Positions 23,015 to 31,744 of a DNA stretch of 64,000 bases are shown one piece after another. Where the stretch lies: the NCBI GenBank assembly GCA_013349325.1, contig DUZX01000010.1, positions 37,027 to 101,026 on the forward strand. Direction: 5' to 3'. The translations under genes were made by a program, and so were the position numbers. The DNA comes from Desulfuromonadales bacterium. Its GTDB lineage: Bacteria > Desulfobacterota > Desulfuromonadia > Geobacterales > Pseudopelobacteraceae. Under the pieces are notes generated by a model. That model worked only from the letters and a program-made list of their open reading frames with translations, did no database searches and was not told the origin of the DNA. How positions within the stretch are numbered: position 1 is the first letter of the stretch; the number at the start of each line of letters is the position of its first letter.

Positions 23015-26000
23015 TGTCTCCCCGTCTCCAAGTCCCCAGGTCTCCCCATCAGAAGTCTCTCGCTCTGAAATTCGATAAACGCCTGGTGCTGAACCAGTGG
23101 TTGCTGTCGCTCTTTGAAGTCAATAGCATCGACGAATTCTACGGTATTATGCGGGACGCCAGTGAAGGGTATGACGAGAACAATGTCTCCCGCTTCTACC
23201 ATCGCATCACCGAGCAACTCTTTGAACGGAGCGAACTGGATAATGACTTGCTGTTGTCATACGACCAGAACATCTTCCGCCACACCCAGGCAATCGCCGG
23301 GAAACGCGAGCCGGCTGTATCGTGGAAATATTTCCAGTATCTGTCGCTGCTGCTGACGGAAATTTATCTCGACCGCTATTTCTCCGATCCGACCGCGATG
23401 CTGGAAGCGCTGAACAGCCATGTTGCCGCATTCAACACGGACAAGCCGACACGGGACCAGGTGAAGCTTTACTCTCAGACCGACTTGAAAAAGCTGGCTT
23501 TCTGGAATGCTACCGGTTCCGGTAAAACTCTGCTGATGCATGTCAACATTCTCCAATACCGGCACTACCTGGAAAAGCATGGCCGGGAAAGCGAGCTGAA
23601 CCGCATCATCCTGCTGACCCCAAACGAAGGGCTTTCGCTTCAACATCTGGTAGAGTTCTCCCAATCCGGCCTGAAGGCGGAGTTGTTCAATAAGGACGGG
23701 GCAACACTCTTTTCCGGCAAGCACATTGAAGTCATCGACATCCACAAGTTGAAAGACGAGATGGGGGAAAAGACCGTTGCCATTGACTCGTTCGAGGGGA
23801 ACAACCTCGTCCTGGTTGACGAGGGGCATCGTGGTGCCAGCGGCAAAGACTGGATGGAGAAGAGAAACAAGCTCTCGGAAAACGGTTTCTCCTTTGAATA
23901 TTCGGCTACCTTCGGTCAGGCTGTTGCCGGGAATGCCGGGCTGTCGGAAGAATACGCCCGCTGCATCATCTTCGATTATTCCTACAAGTATTTCCACGGC
24001 GACGATTACGGCAAGCACTACGCCATCCTGAACCTCGCGGATGATACCAACGACACGGTTCGTCAAAGCTACCTGACCGCTTGCCTGCTAGCATTTTATC
24101 AACAGCAACGCCTGTATGCCGACAAGGAGCAGGAGTTTGCGACCTATCTGCTGGAAAACCCGCTGTGGGTTTTTGTCGGCGGCAGCGTCAATGCGGTGCG
24201 CACGGAAAACAAGAAGAAGGTATCCGACGTTGTGGATATTCTGCTGTTCCTGAAAGGGTTCGTGCAGAACAAGGCGGAAAGTGTCGCCACCCTGAAACGT
24301 CTGATGGAAGGCACTGCCGGGCTACTGGACGATAAAGGACAGGACATCTTCCGCAAGGCTTTTGATTATCTGCACACGACAAAGTCGGCGCCGGAAGAAC
24401 TGTATCGTTCCATCCTTGCCAAGCTGTTCAACTGTCCGGTGGAAGGTGCGGAACTGCATCTGGAAAACCTGAAAGGTGTTGGCGGCGAAATCGGCTTGAA
24501 GATGGGCGATAATGACTGTTTCGGCGTTATCAATGTCGGAGATGATAGCGCCCTGTTGAAGCTGTGCGAAGAGCAGGGTTTCTCCATCACCCAGCGGGAT
24601 TTTGCCACATCGCTTTTCCAGAAGCTGAACGACAGGAATTCCACCGTGAACATTCTCATCGGTTCCAAGAAGTTTATGGAAGGGTGGAGTTGCTGGCGGG
24701 TAAGCACGATGGGGTTGATGAACGTGGGCAAAAGCGAGGGGTCGGAAATTATCCAGCTCTTCGGCAGAGGTGTTCGGTTGAAGGGAAAAGGGTTCTCCTT
24801 GAAACGGAGCAGCCGTGCCGATTATGAACAACGTGCCCCCAAGTTCATCCGGGTGCTGGAAACACTCAGCATCTTCGGCGTGCGGGCCAATTATATGCAG
24901 GCGTTCAAGCAGTATCTGGAAGACGAAGGTTTGCCGACCGGCAACGAAGATATTGAGGACTTTTTCCTGCCGGTGTATCGGAACATCAGCGGTAAGACTT
25001 TGAAGGTTGTCCGGGTTAAAAAAGGAATGAACTTCAAAAAAGATGCTCCCCGTCCTACCCTTGGCGGATCATCCGCCAAGGGGTGCCGGGTAGTGCTTGA
25101 CTGGTATCCTAAAATCCAAGCGATGAAAAGCGGAGATAAAAAAGCGCCCCTGACGGTTATTGAAAAGAAGCATCACCCGTTGACCGTTGCCAATGTTGCC
25201 TTTATGAACATTGACGCACTCTGGTTCGAGTTGCAAAAGTTCAAAAACGAGCGGTCGTGGTATAACCTGACCGTGACACGGGACGCTATTCCGGCACTGC
25301 TTGCTGATGATGCCTGGTATAAGCTCCTTATCCCGGAAGAGGAACTGCAATTTGCCGGAAGCAACGATTTCAAGCGCATCAGAAGTTGGCAAGAAATAGC
25401 CGCTTCGCTGCTGAAAAAATACTGCGAAGCTTTTTTTGCTGACCAGCAATCCAAGTGGGAAAGCAATCACTCTGAATATGTGGAACTGCCGGAAGAAGAG
25501 TTGGGGCTTCCCCAGGATGCTGACGGCAACCCCGGCTATCGCTTCACTATCGACAAGAGCGAACATCTTGGCGTGCTGGAAAAACTGAAAGAACTGAAAG
25601 AAGCCTTCAAAGCCGGCAAAATGAAGGATTTGGATGTCAAGCAAGGCGTGCTGTCGTCATTCAACTTCAATCGACACATCTATGGACCGCTCATTCATAT
25701 CTCCGGCACTTCCGGCATACAGGTTGCCCCTGTGCATCTGAACGATGGGGAACGGGATTTCGTGCTGCATCTGCGTGAGTTCTTCACTGCCAATACTTCT
25801 TTCTTTGAAGGCAAGGAACTATATCTGCTGCGTAATCAAAGCAAAGGTAAGGGTATTGGGCTTTATACCGAAGGTTCGTCGTTCTACCCCGACTTCATCC
25901 TCTGGCTGGTTGTTGGCGACATACAGTATGTGTCCTTCGTTGACCCGAAAGGCATCCGCAACCTCAACGGGCTGAATGACCAGAAAATTCAGTTTCATAA

Positions 26001-26211
26001 AGGCATCAAAGCGGTTGAAGCCCGCCTGGGAGATACACAGGTGGTGCTCAACTCCTTTATTGTATCCACAACACCATATAAAGATGGTGGTTGGTGGGAT
26101 GATACCTGGTCTCTGGCGGATTTTGAGGCCAACAACGTCCTGTTCCAGAAGGACGACCCGAAGTATATCGGCAAGCTGTTGGCGAAGGTGCTGCCATCAT
26201 CACCGGTTTGA
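23014..26211 (+). CDS. Type III-like restriction helicase/endonuclease (Res)
   Basis: A 1065-residue SF2 helicase with an endonuclease C-terminus. Walker A is NATGSGKT near residue 165, the DEAD-type box is DEGH near 268, motif III is YSAT near 290, and RRVSTMGLMNVGKSEGSEIIQLFGRGVR-like motif V/VI sequences lie near 570-590. Near 957 and 976 stand YPDFILWL and FVDPKG, matching the PD-x(n)-DxK layout of Res endonucleases. The first 14 residues (MSPRLQVPRSPHQK) come from a repeat element, so the ancestral start may differ. It should cut DNA left unmodified by the Mod encoded upstream. Confidence 0.87.
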   Translation: MSPRLQVPRSPHQKSLALKFDKRLVLNQWLLSLFEVNSIDEFYGIMRDASEGYDENNVSRFYHRITEQLFERSELDNDLLLSYDQNIFRHTQAIAGKREPAVSWKYFQYLSLLLTEIYLDRYFSDPTAMLEALNSHVAAFNTDKPTRDQVKLYSQTDLKKLAFWNATGSGKTLLMHVNILQYRHYLEKHGRESELNRIILLTPNEGLSLQHLVEFSQSGLKAELFNKDGATLFSGKHIEVIDIHKLKDEMGEKTVAIDSFEGNNLVLVDEGHRGASGKDWMEKRNKLSENGFSFEYSATFGQAVAGNAGLSEEYARCIIFDYSYKYFHGDDYGKHYAILNLADDTNDTVRQSYLTACLLAFYQQQRLYADKEQEFATYLLENPLWVFVGGSVNAVRTENKKKVSDVVDILLFLKGFVQNKAESVATLKRLMEGTAGLLDDKGQDIFRKAFDYLHTTKSAPEELYRSILAKLFNCPVEGAELHLENLKGVGGEIGLKMGDNDCFGVINVGDDSALLKLCEEQGFSITQRDFATSLFQKLNDRNSTVNILIGSKKFMEGWSCWRVSTMGLMNVGKSEGSEIIQLFGRGVRLKGKGFSLKRSSRADYEQRAPKFIRVLETLSIFGVRANYMQAFKQYLEDEGLPTGNEDIEDFFLPVYRNISGKTLKVVRVKKGMNFKKDAPRPTLGGSSAKGCRVVLDWYPKIQAMKSGDKKAPLTVIEKKHHPLTVANVAFMNIDALWFELQKFKNERSWYNLTVTRDAIPALLADDAWYKLLIPEEELQFAGSNDFKRIRSWQEIAASLLKKYCEAFFADQQSKWESNHSEYVELPEEELGLPQDADGNPGYRFTIDKSEHLGVLEKLKELKEAFKAGKMKDLDVKQGVLSSFNFNRHIYGPLIHISGTSGIQVAPVHLNDGERDFVLHLREFFTANTSFFEGKELYLLRNQSKGKGIGLYTEGSSFYPDFILWLVVGDIQYVSFVDPKGIRNLNGLNDQKIQFHKGIKAVEARLGDTQVVLNSFIVSTTPYKDGGWWDDTWSLADFEANNVLFQKDDPKYIGKLLAKVLPSSPV
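23017..23053 (+). repeat. CCCCGTCTCC-type repeat forming the start of the Res gene
   Basis: TCTCCCCGTCTCCAAGTCCCCAGGTCTCCCCATC is made of CTCC/CCCC units, the complement type of the 22494 and 19230 repeats. It supplies the start codon context and the first codons of Res. Confidence 0.55.
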
Positions 26212-26225
26212 CGGTAGGAGCGTGC

Positions 26226-26330
26226 ATGGCAAGAAGGAATAAGCCGTATGAAATTGTCATGGAAGGGTTTGATGACTTAAATACACCAGGCATAGATCCC
26301 CCTGATGCAGGGGGGGCTGTGGCCTGCTGA
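26226..26330 (+). CDS. Short reading frame after Res, possibly truncated at the island edge
   Basis: TAGGAG lies eight bases before an ATG. The 34-residue frame starts MARRNKPYEIVMEGFDDLNT and ends in a repeat-like GGGGGGG stretch. The N-terminus looks like real coding sequence, but I do not recognise it. The frame probably continued before the right edge of the island joined the hyp region. Confidence 0.35.
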   Translation: MARRNKPYEIVMEGFDDLNTPGIDPPDAGGAVAC

Positions 26331-26418
26331 TAATTTTATGCCATTCCGCTGTCTCCGGCAGCAACGGAACGTCTATACGCAGCTACCGCCTGGTCCTGCA
26401 CTGAAGCGGGAATGCTTT

Positions 26419-26649
26419 TCATGCCATATCCTCATCCGAAAAGACCTCCCGCATCAGGCGGATCGTCTCTTCGGCATACTCCTCATCCAGTTTTGAAATT
26501 GCGAATCCGGCATGGACGATTACGTAGTCACCGACGGCCACCTCTTCACCCAGCAGCATGATGCTGGCCTCTTTGCTGACGCCGTCCACTTCGGCGACAA
26601 TATCGTCACCATCCCTGCTGATAATTTTCATCGGTACACCAAGACACAT
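26419..26649 (-). CDS. hypC: Hydrogenase maturation chaperone HypC
   Basis: A 76-residue HypC/HupF protein. MCLGVPMK carries the invariant N-terminal cysteine that binds HypD and the hydrogenase large subunit; the family OB-fold core follows (EVDGVSKEASIMLL, VGDYVIVHAGFAISKLD). The true start is MCLGV at 26649, not the longer track ORF. It lies one base after hypF. In most genomes hypD and hypE follow; here the next sequence is the island edge, so they are elsewhere or lost. Confidence 0.93.
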   Translation of the reverse strand: MCLGVPMKIISRDGDDIVAEVDGVSKEASIMLLGEEVAVGDYVIVHAGFAISKLDEEYAEETIRLMREVFSDEDMA

Positions 26650-26650
26650 A

Positions 26651-28978
26651 TCAACCCCTTTTTCCCGTTTTCCATCCGGCCACAGCCGCCTGCCCCAGTG
26701 CGATACAACCATCATTGGGGGGTGTCAGACGATGAGTGAAAACATTCAACCCCTGTTTAGTCAACGCAGTATAAAGCATTTCACTCAAAAGGCGATTCTG
26801 AAAAACACCGCCCGAAAAAATTACCCGGTCAACGCCGGACGATGTGGCGATCTGCAGGCAGATATCAGATGCCGCCGTTGCAATAGTCTGATGGAAACGG
26901 CAGGCAATCTCTGAGTTTGGAACGTCAGCGGCCATGTCAGTCAGAATGTCCGGAAACATCGCAGAAAAGTCGATTTTGAGCGGCATTCCGTTATCGCAGA
27001 GTATGGCATACGAATAGACCCTGCCGTGATAAAGTGAGACCGGGTGGGATTGTACGTCTTCAGCCAACGCCTCCAACTCAATTGCCGCCTGACCATCATA
27101 CGACACAAAATGGCGGAGATTGAGTAGAGCAGCAACGGCATCAAACAGGCGGCCACAGCTGGAAGTCAGCGGCGAATTGATCCCGCGCCGCAGCATCTGG
27201 GCAAACAGTGCCCGCTCGGTCTCTGGTAAAACTGTTGCAACCGGATGATCATTTGTAAAAGCTGCTTCACCCAAGGCCTGATACAGATACGCCATCGCCA
27301 TACGCCACGGCTCACGAACGGCGGCATCACCGCCCGGCATTGGTACCGGACAGAAATGGGCCGCCCGGCGATAGCTGCCATAGCTGCCCGTCAGAAATTC
27401 ACCACCCCAGATAGTGCCGTCGTCACCATAACCGGTGCCGTCAAAGATGATTCCGATAACATCTCCCTCCAGGCCGTTCTCTGCCATACAGGCCGCCAGG
27501 TGGGCGTGGTGATGCTGCACCTTTACCAGCGGAAGCGCGCTATCCTCGGCAAAGCGGGATGAGAGATAATCGGGGTGCAGGTCACAGGCCACCAGTTCCG
27601 GTTTGATGGCTAGAATTTCAGAGAGGTGAGTGATGGTGTGACTGAAAGAGTCAAGCGTCGACTGATTCTGCAGATCACCGATATGCTGACTTAGAAAGGC
27701 GTGATTACCGGTGGCAAGACAGACCGCACTTTTCAACTCAGCACCTGTTGCCAACAGTGGCGGAACTGAGAACGGGAGCGAGACAGTGCGCGGAGCATAG
27801 CCACGGGCTCGGCGGTAAAAGAGCGGTTGTCCCTGAAAAACGCGCATGACGGAATCGTCGCTGCGGATGTGGATCGCCCGATCATGCAGCAGGAAATAGT
27901 CGGCAATGCCGGTCAGACGCTGCTGGGCATCTTCATCATCGTAGGCCACCGGTTCGTCGGAAATATTTCCGCTGGTCATGACGAGAGCTTCGAAAGAGTG
28001 GTGAGGTGTGAGGGGTGAGGCGTGAAACAGCAGATGATGCAGGGGGGTGTAGGGGAGCATGATACCTAGCCAGCCGTTATTCGGGGCAATCAGAGGTGAG
28101 AGTGCCGTACCCGGTTGTTTTCGTGCTATTACGATTGGTGCTTCTGACGAAGATAGTAATCGTTCTTCCATAGCGTTTAGTTGCAGCAGCGCGCGGGCCG
28201 TCTCAAGATCGGCAACCATGATGGCGAACGGTTTTTCATCACGCTGTTTTCGTTCCCGTAGTCTCTGTACGGCGTCATGGTTACCGGCATCAACTGCCAG
28301 ATGGAACCCGCCAACGCCTTTGATTGCAAGGATGGCGCCGTCTATTAGAAGTTGAATGGATTGAGTCAGGGCATCTTCTTTTTCAGAGAGCAGATCACCA
28401 GAGGAGTTCGTGAGCCGTATCTGCGGGCCGCAGGTGTGACAGGCGATCGGTTGGGCGTGAAAGCGCCGGTCAAGCGGGTCGTGGTACTCATGCAGGCAGT
28501 CCGGGCAGAGCGGAAAATCAACCATGGTAGTGTTAGGGCGATCATAGGGAACTCCGGTGATGATGCTATAGCGAGGTCCGCAGTTGGTACAGGTAATAAA
28601 GGGGTAGTGAAAGCGGCGGTTGTCAGGATCGAGGAGTTCACGTAGGCAGTCTTTGCAGAGCGCATAATCAGGGGCGATTCGGGCATCGGCGATGCCATTG
28701 CTGCTGGAAAGAATGACGAATGTGTTTTCATTGCGGAGTGGGATTTCTTCAGCTGAAATCGAACTGATTGCCGCCAGAGGCGGCGCTTCTGAGGAGAGGG
28801 CGCGCTCAAACGTAGCCAATGCCTGGTCAGCTCCCTGGATTTCGATCTCTACTCCGGCAGGGGAATTGCGCACCCATCCGGAGAGCTCCAGTTCATGAGC
28901 CAGGCGGTAGATAAAAGGACGAAAACCGACGCCCTGTACTATGCCGGTGATTTTATAGTGCTGGCGGATCAGAGGCAT
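26651..28978 (-). CDS. hypF: Carbamoyltransferase HypF
   Basis: A 775-residue HypF, which makes the thiocarbamoyl group that becomes the cyanide ligands of NiFe hydrogenase. Domains in order: acylphosphatase (GIVQGVGFRPFIYRLA, residues 8-90), two Cys4 zinc motifs (CKDC, CTNCGPRYS, CPDC, CHTCGP; 108-185), YrdC-like (about 200-390) and Kae1-like (HHHAHLAACMAENG near 490 and GVFQNRLL). All key motifs are intact. Residues HASPLTPHHSFE in the YrdC part look repeat-derived. It is followed by hypC. Confidence 0.93.
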   Translation of the reverse strand: MPLIRQHYKITGIVQGVGFRPFIYRLAHELELSGWVRNSPAGVEIEIQGADQALATFERALSSEAPPLAAISSISAEEIPLRNENTFVILSSSNGIADARIAPDYALCKDCLRELLDPDNRRFHYPFITCTNCGPRYSIITGVPYDRPNTTMVDFPLCPDCLHEYHDPLDRRFHAQPIACHTCGPQIRLTNSSGDLLSEKEDALTQSIQLLIDGAILAIKGVGGFHLAVDAGNHDAVQRLRERKQRDEKPFAIMVADLETARALLQLNAMEERLLSSSEAPIVIARKQPGTALSPLIAPNNGWLGIMLPYTPLHHLLFHASPLTPHHSFEALVMTSGNISDEPVAYDDEDAQQRLTGIADYFLLHDRAIHIRSDDSVMRVFQGQPLFYRRARGYAPRTVSLPFSVPPLLATGAELKSAVCLATGNHAFLSQHIGDLQNQSTLDSFSHTITHLSEILAIKPELVACDLHPDYLSSRFAEDSALPLVKVQHHHAHLAACMAENGLEGDVIGIIFDGTGYGDDGTIWGGEFLTGSYGSYRRAAHFCPVPMPGGDAAVREPWRMAMAYLYQALGEAAFTNDHPVATVLPETERALFAQMLRRGINSPLTSSCGRLFDAVAALLNLRHFVSYDGQAAIELEALAEDVQSHPVSLYHGRVYSYAILCDNGMPLKIDFSAMFPDILTDMAADVPNSEIACRFHQTIATAASDICLQIATSSGVDRVIFSGGVFQNRLLSEMLYTALTKQGLNVFTHRLTPPNDGCIALGQAAVAGWKTGKRG
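28000..28026 (+). repeat. GTGAGGTGTGAGGGGTGAGG repeat inside hypF
   Basis: Tandem GTGAGG-like heptamers give the extra loop HASPLTPHH in HypF. The segment stands between two conserved YrdC stretches (HHLLF and ALVMTSGN) that normally lie close together. It resembles other G-rich short repeats in this window that have entered reading frames. Confidence 0.5.
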
Positions 28979-29027
28979 TGTCAGGGCTTTGGCAGGTGAG
29001 GCGTCTTTGCGACGGTACCGTCACCCG

Positions 29028-29420
29028 CTACTTTTTTGGCTGTTTGGCGATGATCAGGTCTTTGACCTGTTCGTAGACAAGAGCAGGTAGAATTTTGCGT
29101 GATTTGAGCTGGGCCTTGTTGGCATAGGGGCGGCCGGCAATGATCTTGGCTGCGTAGGCGTCGCCGATGCCGACAACGGCCTTCAGTTCGGCGATAGTTG
29201 CAGAATTGATATCAACAATCTGAGCTTTGACGGCGGCTTTTGTATCCGCAACTTTGCCTTTGGCTGTCTCGGTTACTGCGCTGCCGACCGCTTTCGTATC
29301 TGATTTGACAGCTGAGCCGAGTGCGTTCGCGGCCCCTTTTACGTCAGGAGCAGCGAAGCAGACAGTGGTTGACATGAGAAGGGAAGCGGCGATCAGGGTA
29401 ATTTTGGATAAAAAATTCAT
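29028..29420 (-). CDS. Secreted helix-hairpin-helix protein (ComEA-like)
   Basis: A 130-residue protein with a signal peptide (MNFLSKITLIAASLLMSTTVCFA), an Ala/Lys-rich linker (residues 25-68) and a C-terminal helix-hairpin-helix domain (VDINSATIAELKAVVGIGDAYAAKIIAGRPY). ComEA-type proteins bind DNA in the periplasm during uptake. In Geobacter-like genomes such short forms are common and their role is untested. GGAGG precedes the ATG by nine bases. It lies 49 bases upstream of hypF. Confidence 0.85.
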   Translation of the reverse strand: MNFLSKITLIAASLLMSTTVCFAAPDVKGAANALGSAVKSDTKAVGSAVTETAKGKVADTKAAVKAQIVDINSATIAELKAVVGIGDAYAAKIIAGRPYANKAQLKSRKILPALVYEQVKDLIIAKQPKK

Positions 29421-29482
29421 ACGTACATTCCTCCAGGTTGGTTCGTTATGACTCTTGTCAACGTTTATCAGATGTAAAAAAG

Positions 29483-30241
29483 CTATCGACCGGTCAGCCA
29501 GAGAGCCAGGTTGGCTGCCAGTTTGCTGTTGTTTTCATCCAGAAAGCGATTCTGAAACATGGCATCATCACCAAAAACAACGTAGCTGCCGGCACCATAT
29601 TTCCCGGAAACAGCCACCGTAAATTCGCCGACAGAATCTCCGGCCGAGAGAACTTTGTCTCCATTAAGATCAACCCAGGCTTGCGGTGAACTCTGTGCAA
29701 GCTTAATCCCGGTCCTGCCCTGATCGAGAGCCCAGCAGCCATAAACAGAGAACTGAGTTATTCCGGAAAACAAAGGCGACGAAGCCAACTTGTCAACACG
29801 GAAATTAATATCGTTATCGATCACATTGGCGCGCTCATGAATAGCAAAATTGGAGTGGTCCAGATCCAGTTTTTGCAGCAGTCCGACCAGTGGAGGTCCG
29901 ATATGCAGCATAACCGCAATTCGCCCCCCCTTCTCAATAAAACGGGCTACAGCTTCAACTTCTTCCGGTTGCAGTGACTTGAACGGTCCGGAAATAACCA
30001 GCGCTGTTGCGCTTTTCAGGGTTTCATCCGACAAGGGAAGATGTGTCGACGTCACCTGTGCTCCTGTATTCATCATGGTTTCGGCAAGTTTTGATAAATG
30101 CAGATCACCCTTTTTTTCGATTATGAATCGCTGGTTATGTCCCTGGTCGAACAAAATGGTAGCGTGCCTCTCATCGGCGAAGCCGCTGTGCGAGCTGAAC
30201 AGGAGGAACAACAAAAAAGAAACAGCTGAAATCGTACGCAT
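29483..30241 (-). CDS. Periplasmic DUF4350/GldG-like protein
   Basis: A protein of about 252 residues with a signal peptide (MRTISAVSFLLFLLFSSHSGFA). The body has the class I glutamine amidotransferase-like fold pattern seen in DUF4350/GldG proteins: ILFDQGHNQRF, LVISGPFKSLQPEEVEAVARFIEKGGRIAVMLH and a terminal VVFGDDAMFQNRFLDENNSKLAANLALWL. The ATG at 30241 lies ten bases after GGAGG; the track start at 30250 is too near to it. The function is unknown. Confidence 0.7.
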   Translation of the reverse strand: MRTISAVSFLLFLLFSSHSGFADERHATILFDQGHNQRFIIEKKGDLHLSKLAETMMNTGAQVTSTHLPLSDETLKSATALVISGPFKSLQPEEVEAVARFIEKGGRIAVMLHIGPPLVGLLQKLDLDHSNFAIHERANVIDNDINFRVDKLASSPLFSGITQFSVYGCWALDQGRTGIKLAQSSPQAWVDLNGDKVLSAGDSVGEFTVAVSGKYGAGSYVVFGDDAMFQNRFLDENNSKLAANLALWLTGR

Positions 30242-30256
30242 TAGAGTCATGCCTCC

Positions 30257-30283
30257 ATAAAAAGACTATTTGGGTCTTTTTAT
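30257..30283. promoter_or_regulatory. Perfect hairpin ATAAAAAGAC/GTCTTTTTAT
   Basis: A 10-base-pair perfect inverted repeat with a 7-base loop stands directly upstream of the ribosome site of the DUF4350 gene. It has terminator-like A/T flanks on both strands, and may stop transcription from either side or act in the 5' leader. Confidence 0.4.
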
Positions 30284-30406
30284 AGCGGGGAATACGGTCT
30301 ATAGCAAGAAAATCTTTTCCTCCTCCTTCGATTATGGTAGGTACACAGGCACTGTTTGCCGGCATGTTGTGCGTGGCAGACATAAACTACATAAGCAGAG
30401 GAGAGT

Positions 30407-30787
30407 ATGGCCATGAGCAGCAAGAAACCAGAGTTGACTTTCAAGTATATTTTTAATTACGGCTTCAACCCATCGTATGTAAACGGTGCCCAGGGTGGCT
30501 TTTCGCCGCGTGGTGAAATGGTGATCAACTTTTATCTTGAACGTCAGCCGCTTCCGGAGTCGATTACTCATGAAATAACCGCCGAAGGGGCCATCGGACG
30601 GGAAACAAAAATGGAGCCGGAAGATCTTGCCAGCAGCATGGTCCGGTTCATCGATACCGGTGTCGTTATGAACTATGAAAACGCTAAGGTTTTCCACTCC
30701 TGGCTGGGCGATAAGCTGCGTGAAGCGGAAGAGATGGTAAAAGCACGCACCCAGTTTGAACAATCAAAAGCTGGAGGACAGGCGTAA
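30407..30787 (+). CDS. Conserved protein of unknown function, 126 residues
   Basis: A soluble, acidic protein without signal peptide or membrane segment. The sequence FKYIFNYGFNPSYVNGAQGGFSPRGEMVINFYLERQPLP suggests a beta-sheet domain; the C-terminus is helical. GAGGAG precedes the ATG. I do not recognise a named family. It is alone between a divergent secreted protein gene and the amino-acid transporter. Confidence 0.75.
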   Translation: MAMSSKKPELTFKYIFNYGFNPSYVNGAQGGFSPRGEMVINFYLERQPLPESITHEITAEGAIGRETKMEPEDLASSMVRFIDTGVVMNYENAKVFHSWLGDKLREAEEMVKARTQFEQSKAGGQA

Positions 30788-30961
30788 CGTCAGGAGTCGG
30801 AAGGGGTGGGAAATGCGGAAAGCTGCGGCAGAGTTGTGATTGCCGTAGTTTTTCTGTTCCACCCCTTGATCTAGTTCTCATCGAAAAACAGTTCATATTT
30901 CACAGGTAGTATGGTAAAAGCGGTAGTATAAGCGAACGCCGTTTGTTTTTCAGGAGATCCG

Positions 30962-31699
30962 ATGATCACCTTCTCTGGTGTGCATAAGTGGTTTAAGAGT
31001 CTGCACGTCCTCAACGATATCAACCTGCATGTTCTGCCAGGGGAGGTGCTGGTCGTCTGCGGCCCTTCCGGTTCCGGCAAGTCAACCCTGATTCGCACCG
31101 TAAACCAGCTGGAGCCGATTAGCTCCGGTACGCTGATAGTAGACGGCAAGGATCTCGCCGATAAAAACACCGATATCAATAAATTGCGGGCCGAAGTCGG
31201 CTTTGTTTTTCAGCAGTTCAACCTCTATCCCCATCTCTCCGTAATCAGTAACATTACTCTGGCACCGATCAAAATTCGCAGTACCCCCAAAGCCGAGGCT
31301 GAAGAGCAGGCCATGCAGCTGCTGACACGCGTGGGACTGGCTGAGAAGCGGGATGCCTATCCGTTGCAGCTGTCAGGAGGACAGCAGCAGCGGGTGGCGA
31401 TTGCCCGTGCGCTGGCCATGAAACCGCGTATAATGCTGTTCGACGAACCGACTTCGGCCCTTGATCCCGAGATGATCGGTGAAGTGCTGGCGGTTATGAA
31501 GGATCTGGCGCTTACCGGCATGACGATGGTTGTCGTAACTCACGAGATGGGCTTTGCCCGTGAGGTTGCTCATCGGGTGGCATTTATGGCCGAAGGCATT
31601 ATCCTTGAGGAGGCCACTCCCGAAGAGTTCTTCCTCCGGCCGCAGCATCCTCGAGCGCAACAGTTTCTGCGCCAGCTTCTGACGCCGATGCAGATGTAG
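30962..31699 (+). CDS. Polar amino-acid ABC transporter ATP-binding protein (GlnQ/GltL type)
   Basis: A 245-residue ATPase. Walker A is [10 protein letters not shown] near residue 36, the signature LSGGQQQR near 137, Walker [15 protein letters not shown] near 157, and the H-loop [11 protein letters not shown] near 190. [12 protein letters not shown] is typical of the GlnQ/HisP family. It is the first gene of a complete importer operon with one binding protein and two permeases. AGGAG precedes the ATG. Confidence 0.95.
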   Translation: MITFSGVHKWFKSLHVLNDINLHVLPGEVLVVCGPSGSGKSTLIRTVNQLEPISSGTLIVDGKDLADKNTDINKLRAEVGFVFQQFNLYPHLSVISNITLAPIKIRSTPKAEAEEQAMQLLTRVGLAEKRDAYPLQLSGGQQQRVAIARALAMKPRIMLFDEPTSALDPEMIGEVLAVMKDLALTGMTMVVVTHEMGFAREVAHRVAFMAEGIILEEATPEEFFLRPQHPRAQQFLRQLLTPMQM

Positions 31700-31744
31700 T
31701 TCTTCAGCTCCACTTTTCACCACCACTCTAAAGGAGGAAACACG

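Noticed and set aside
15645-23053. CRISPR array
   Set aside because: The repeats are short, G-rich, irregular and lie inside genes; there are no equal spacers and no cas genes.
14553-26211. DISARM or BREX system
   Set aside because: SNF2 and methyltransferase genes are present, but drmA/drmB/drmC or brx/pgl genes are not; Mod/Res features are type III-like.
13809-26330. Integrative element using tRNA-Pro(CGG) as attachment site
   Set aside because: The tRNA is at the island edge, but I found no integrase gene and no copy of the tRNA 3' end at the right side.
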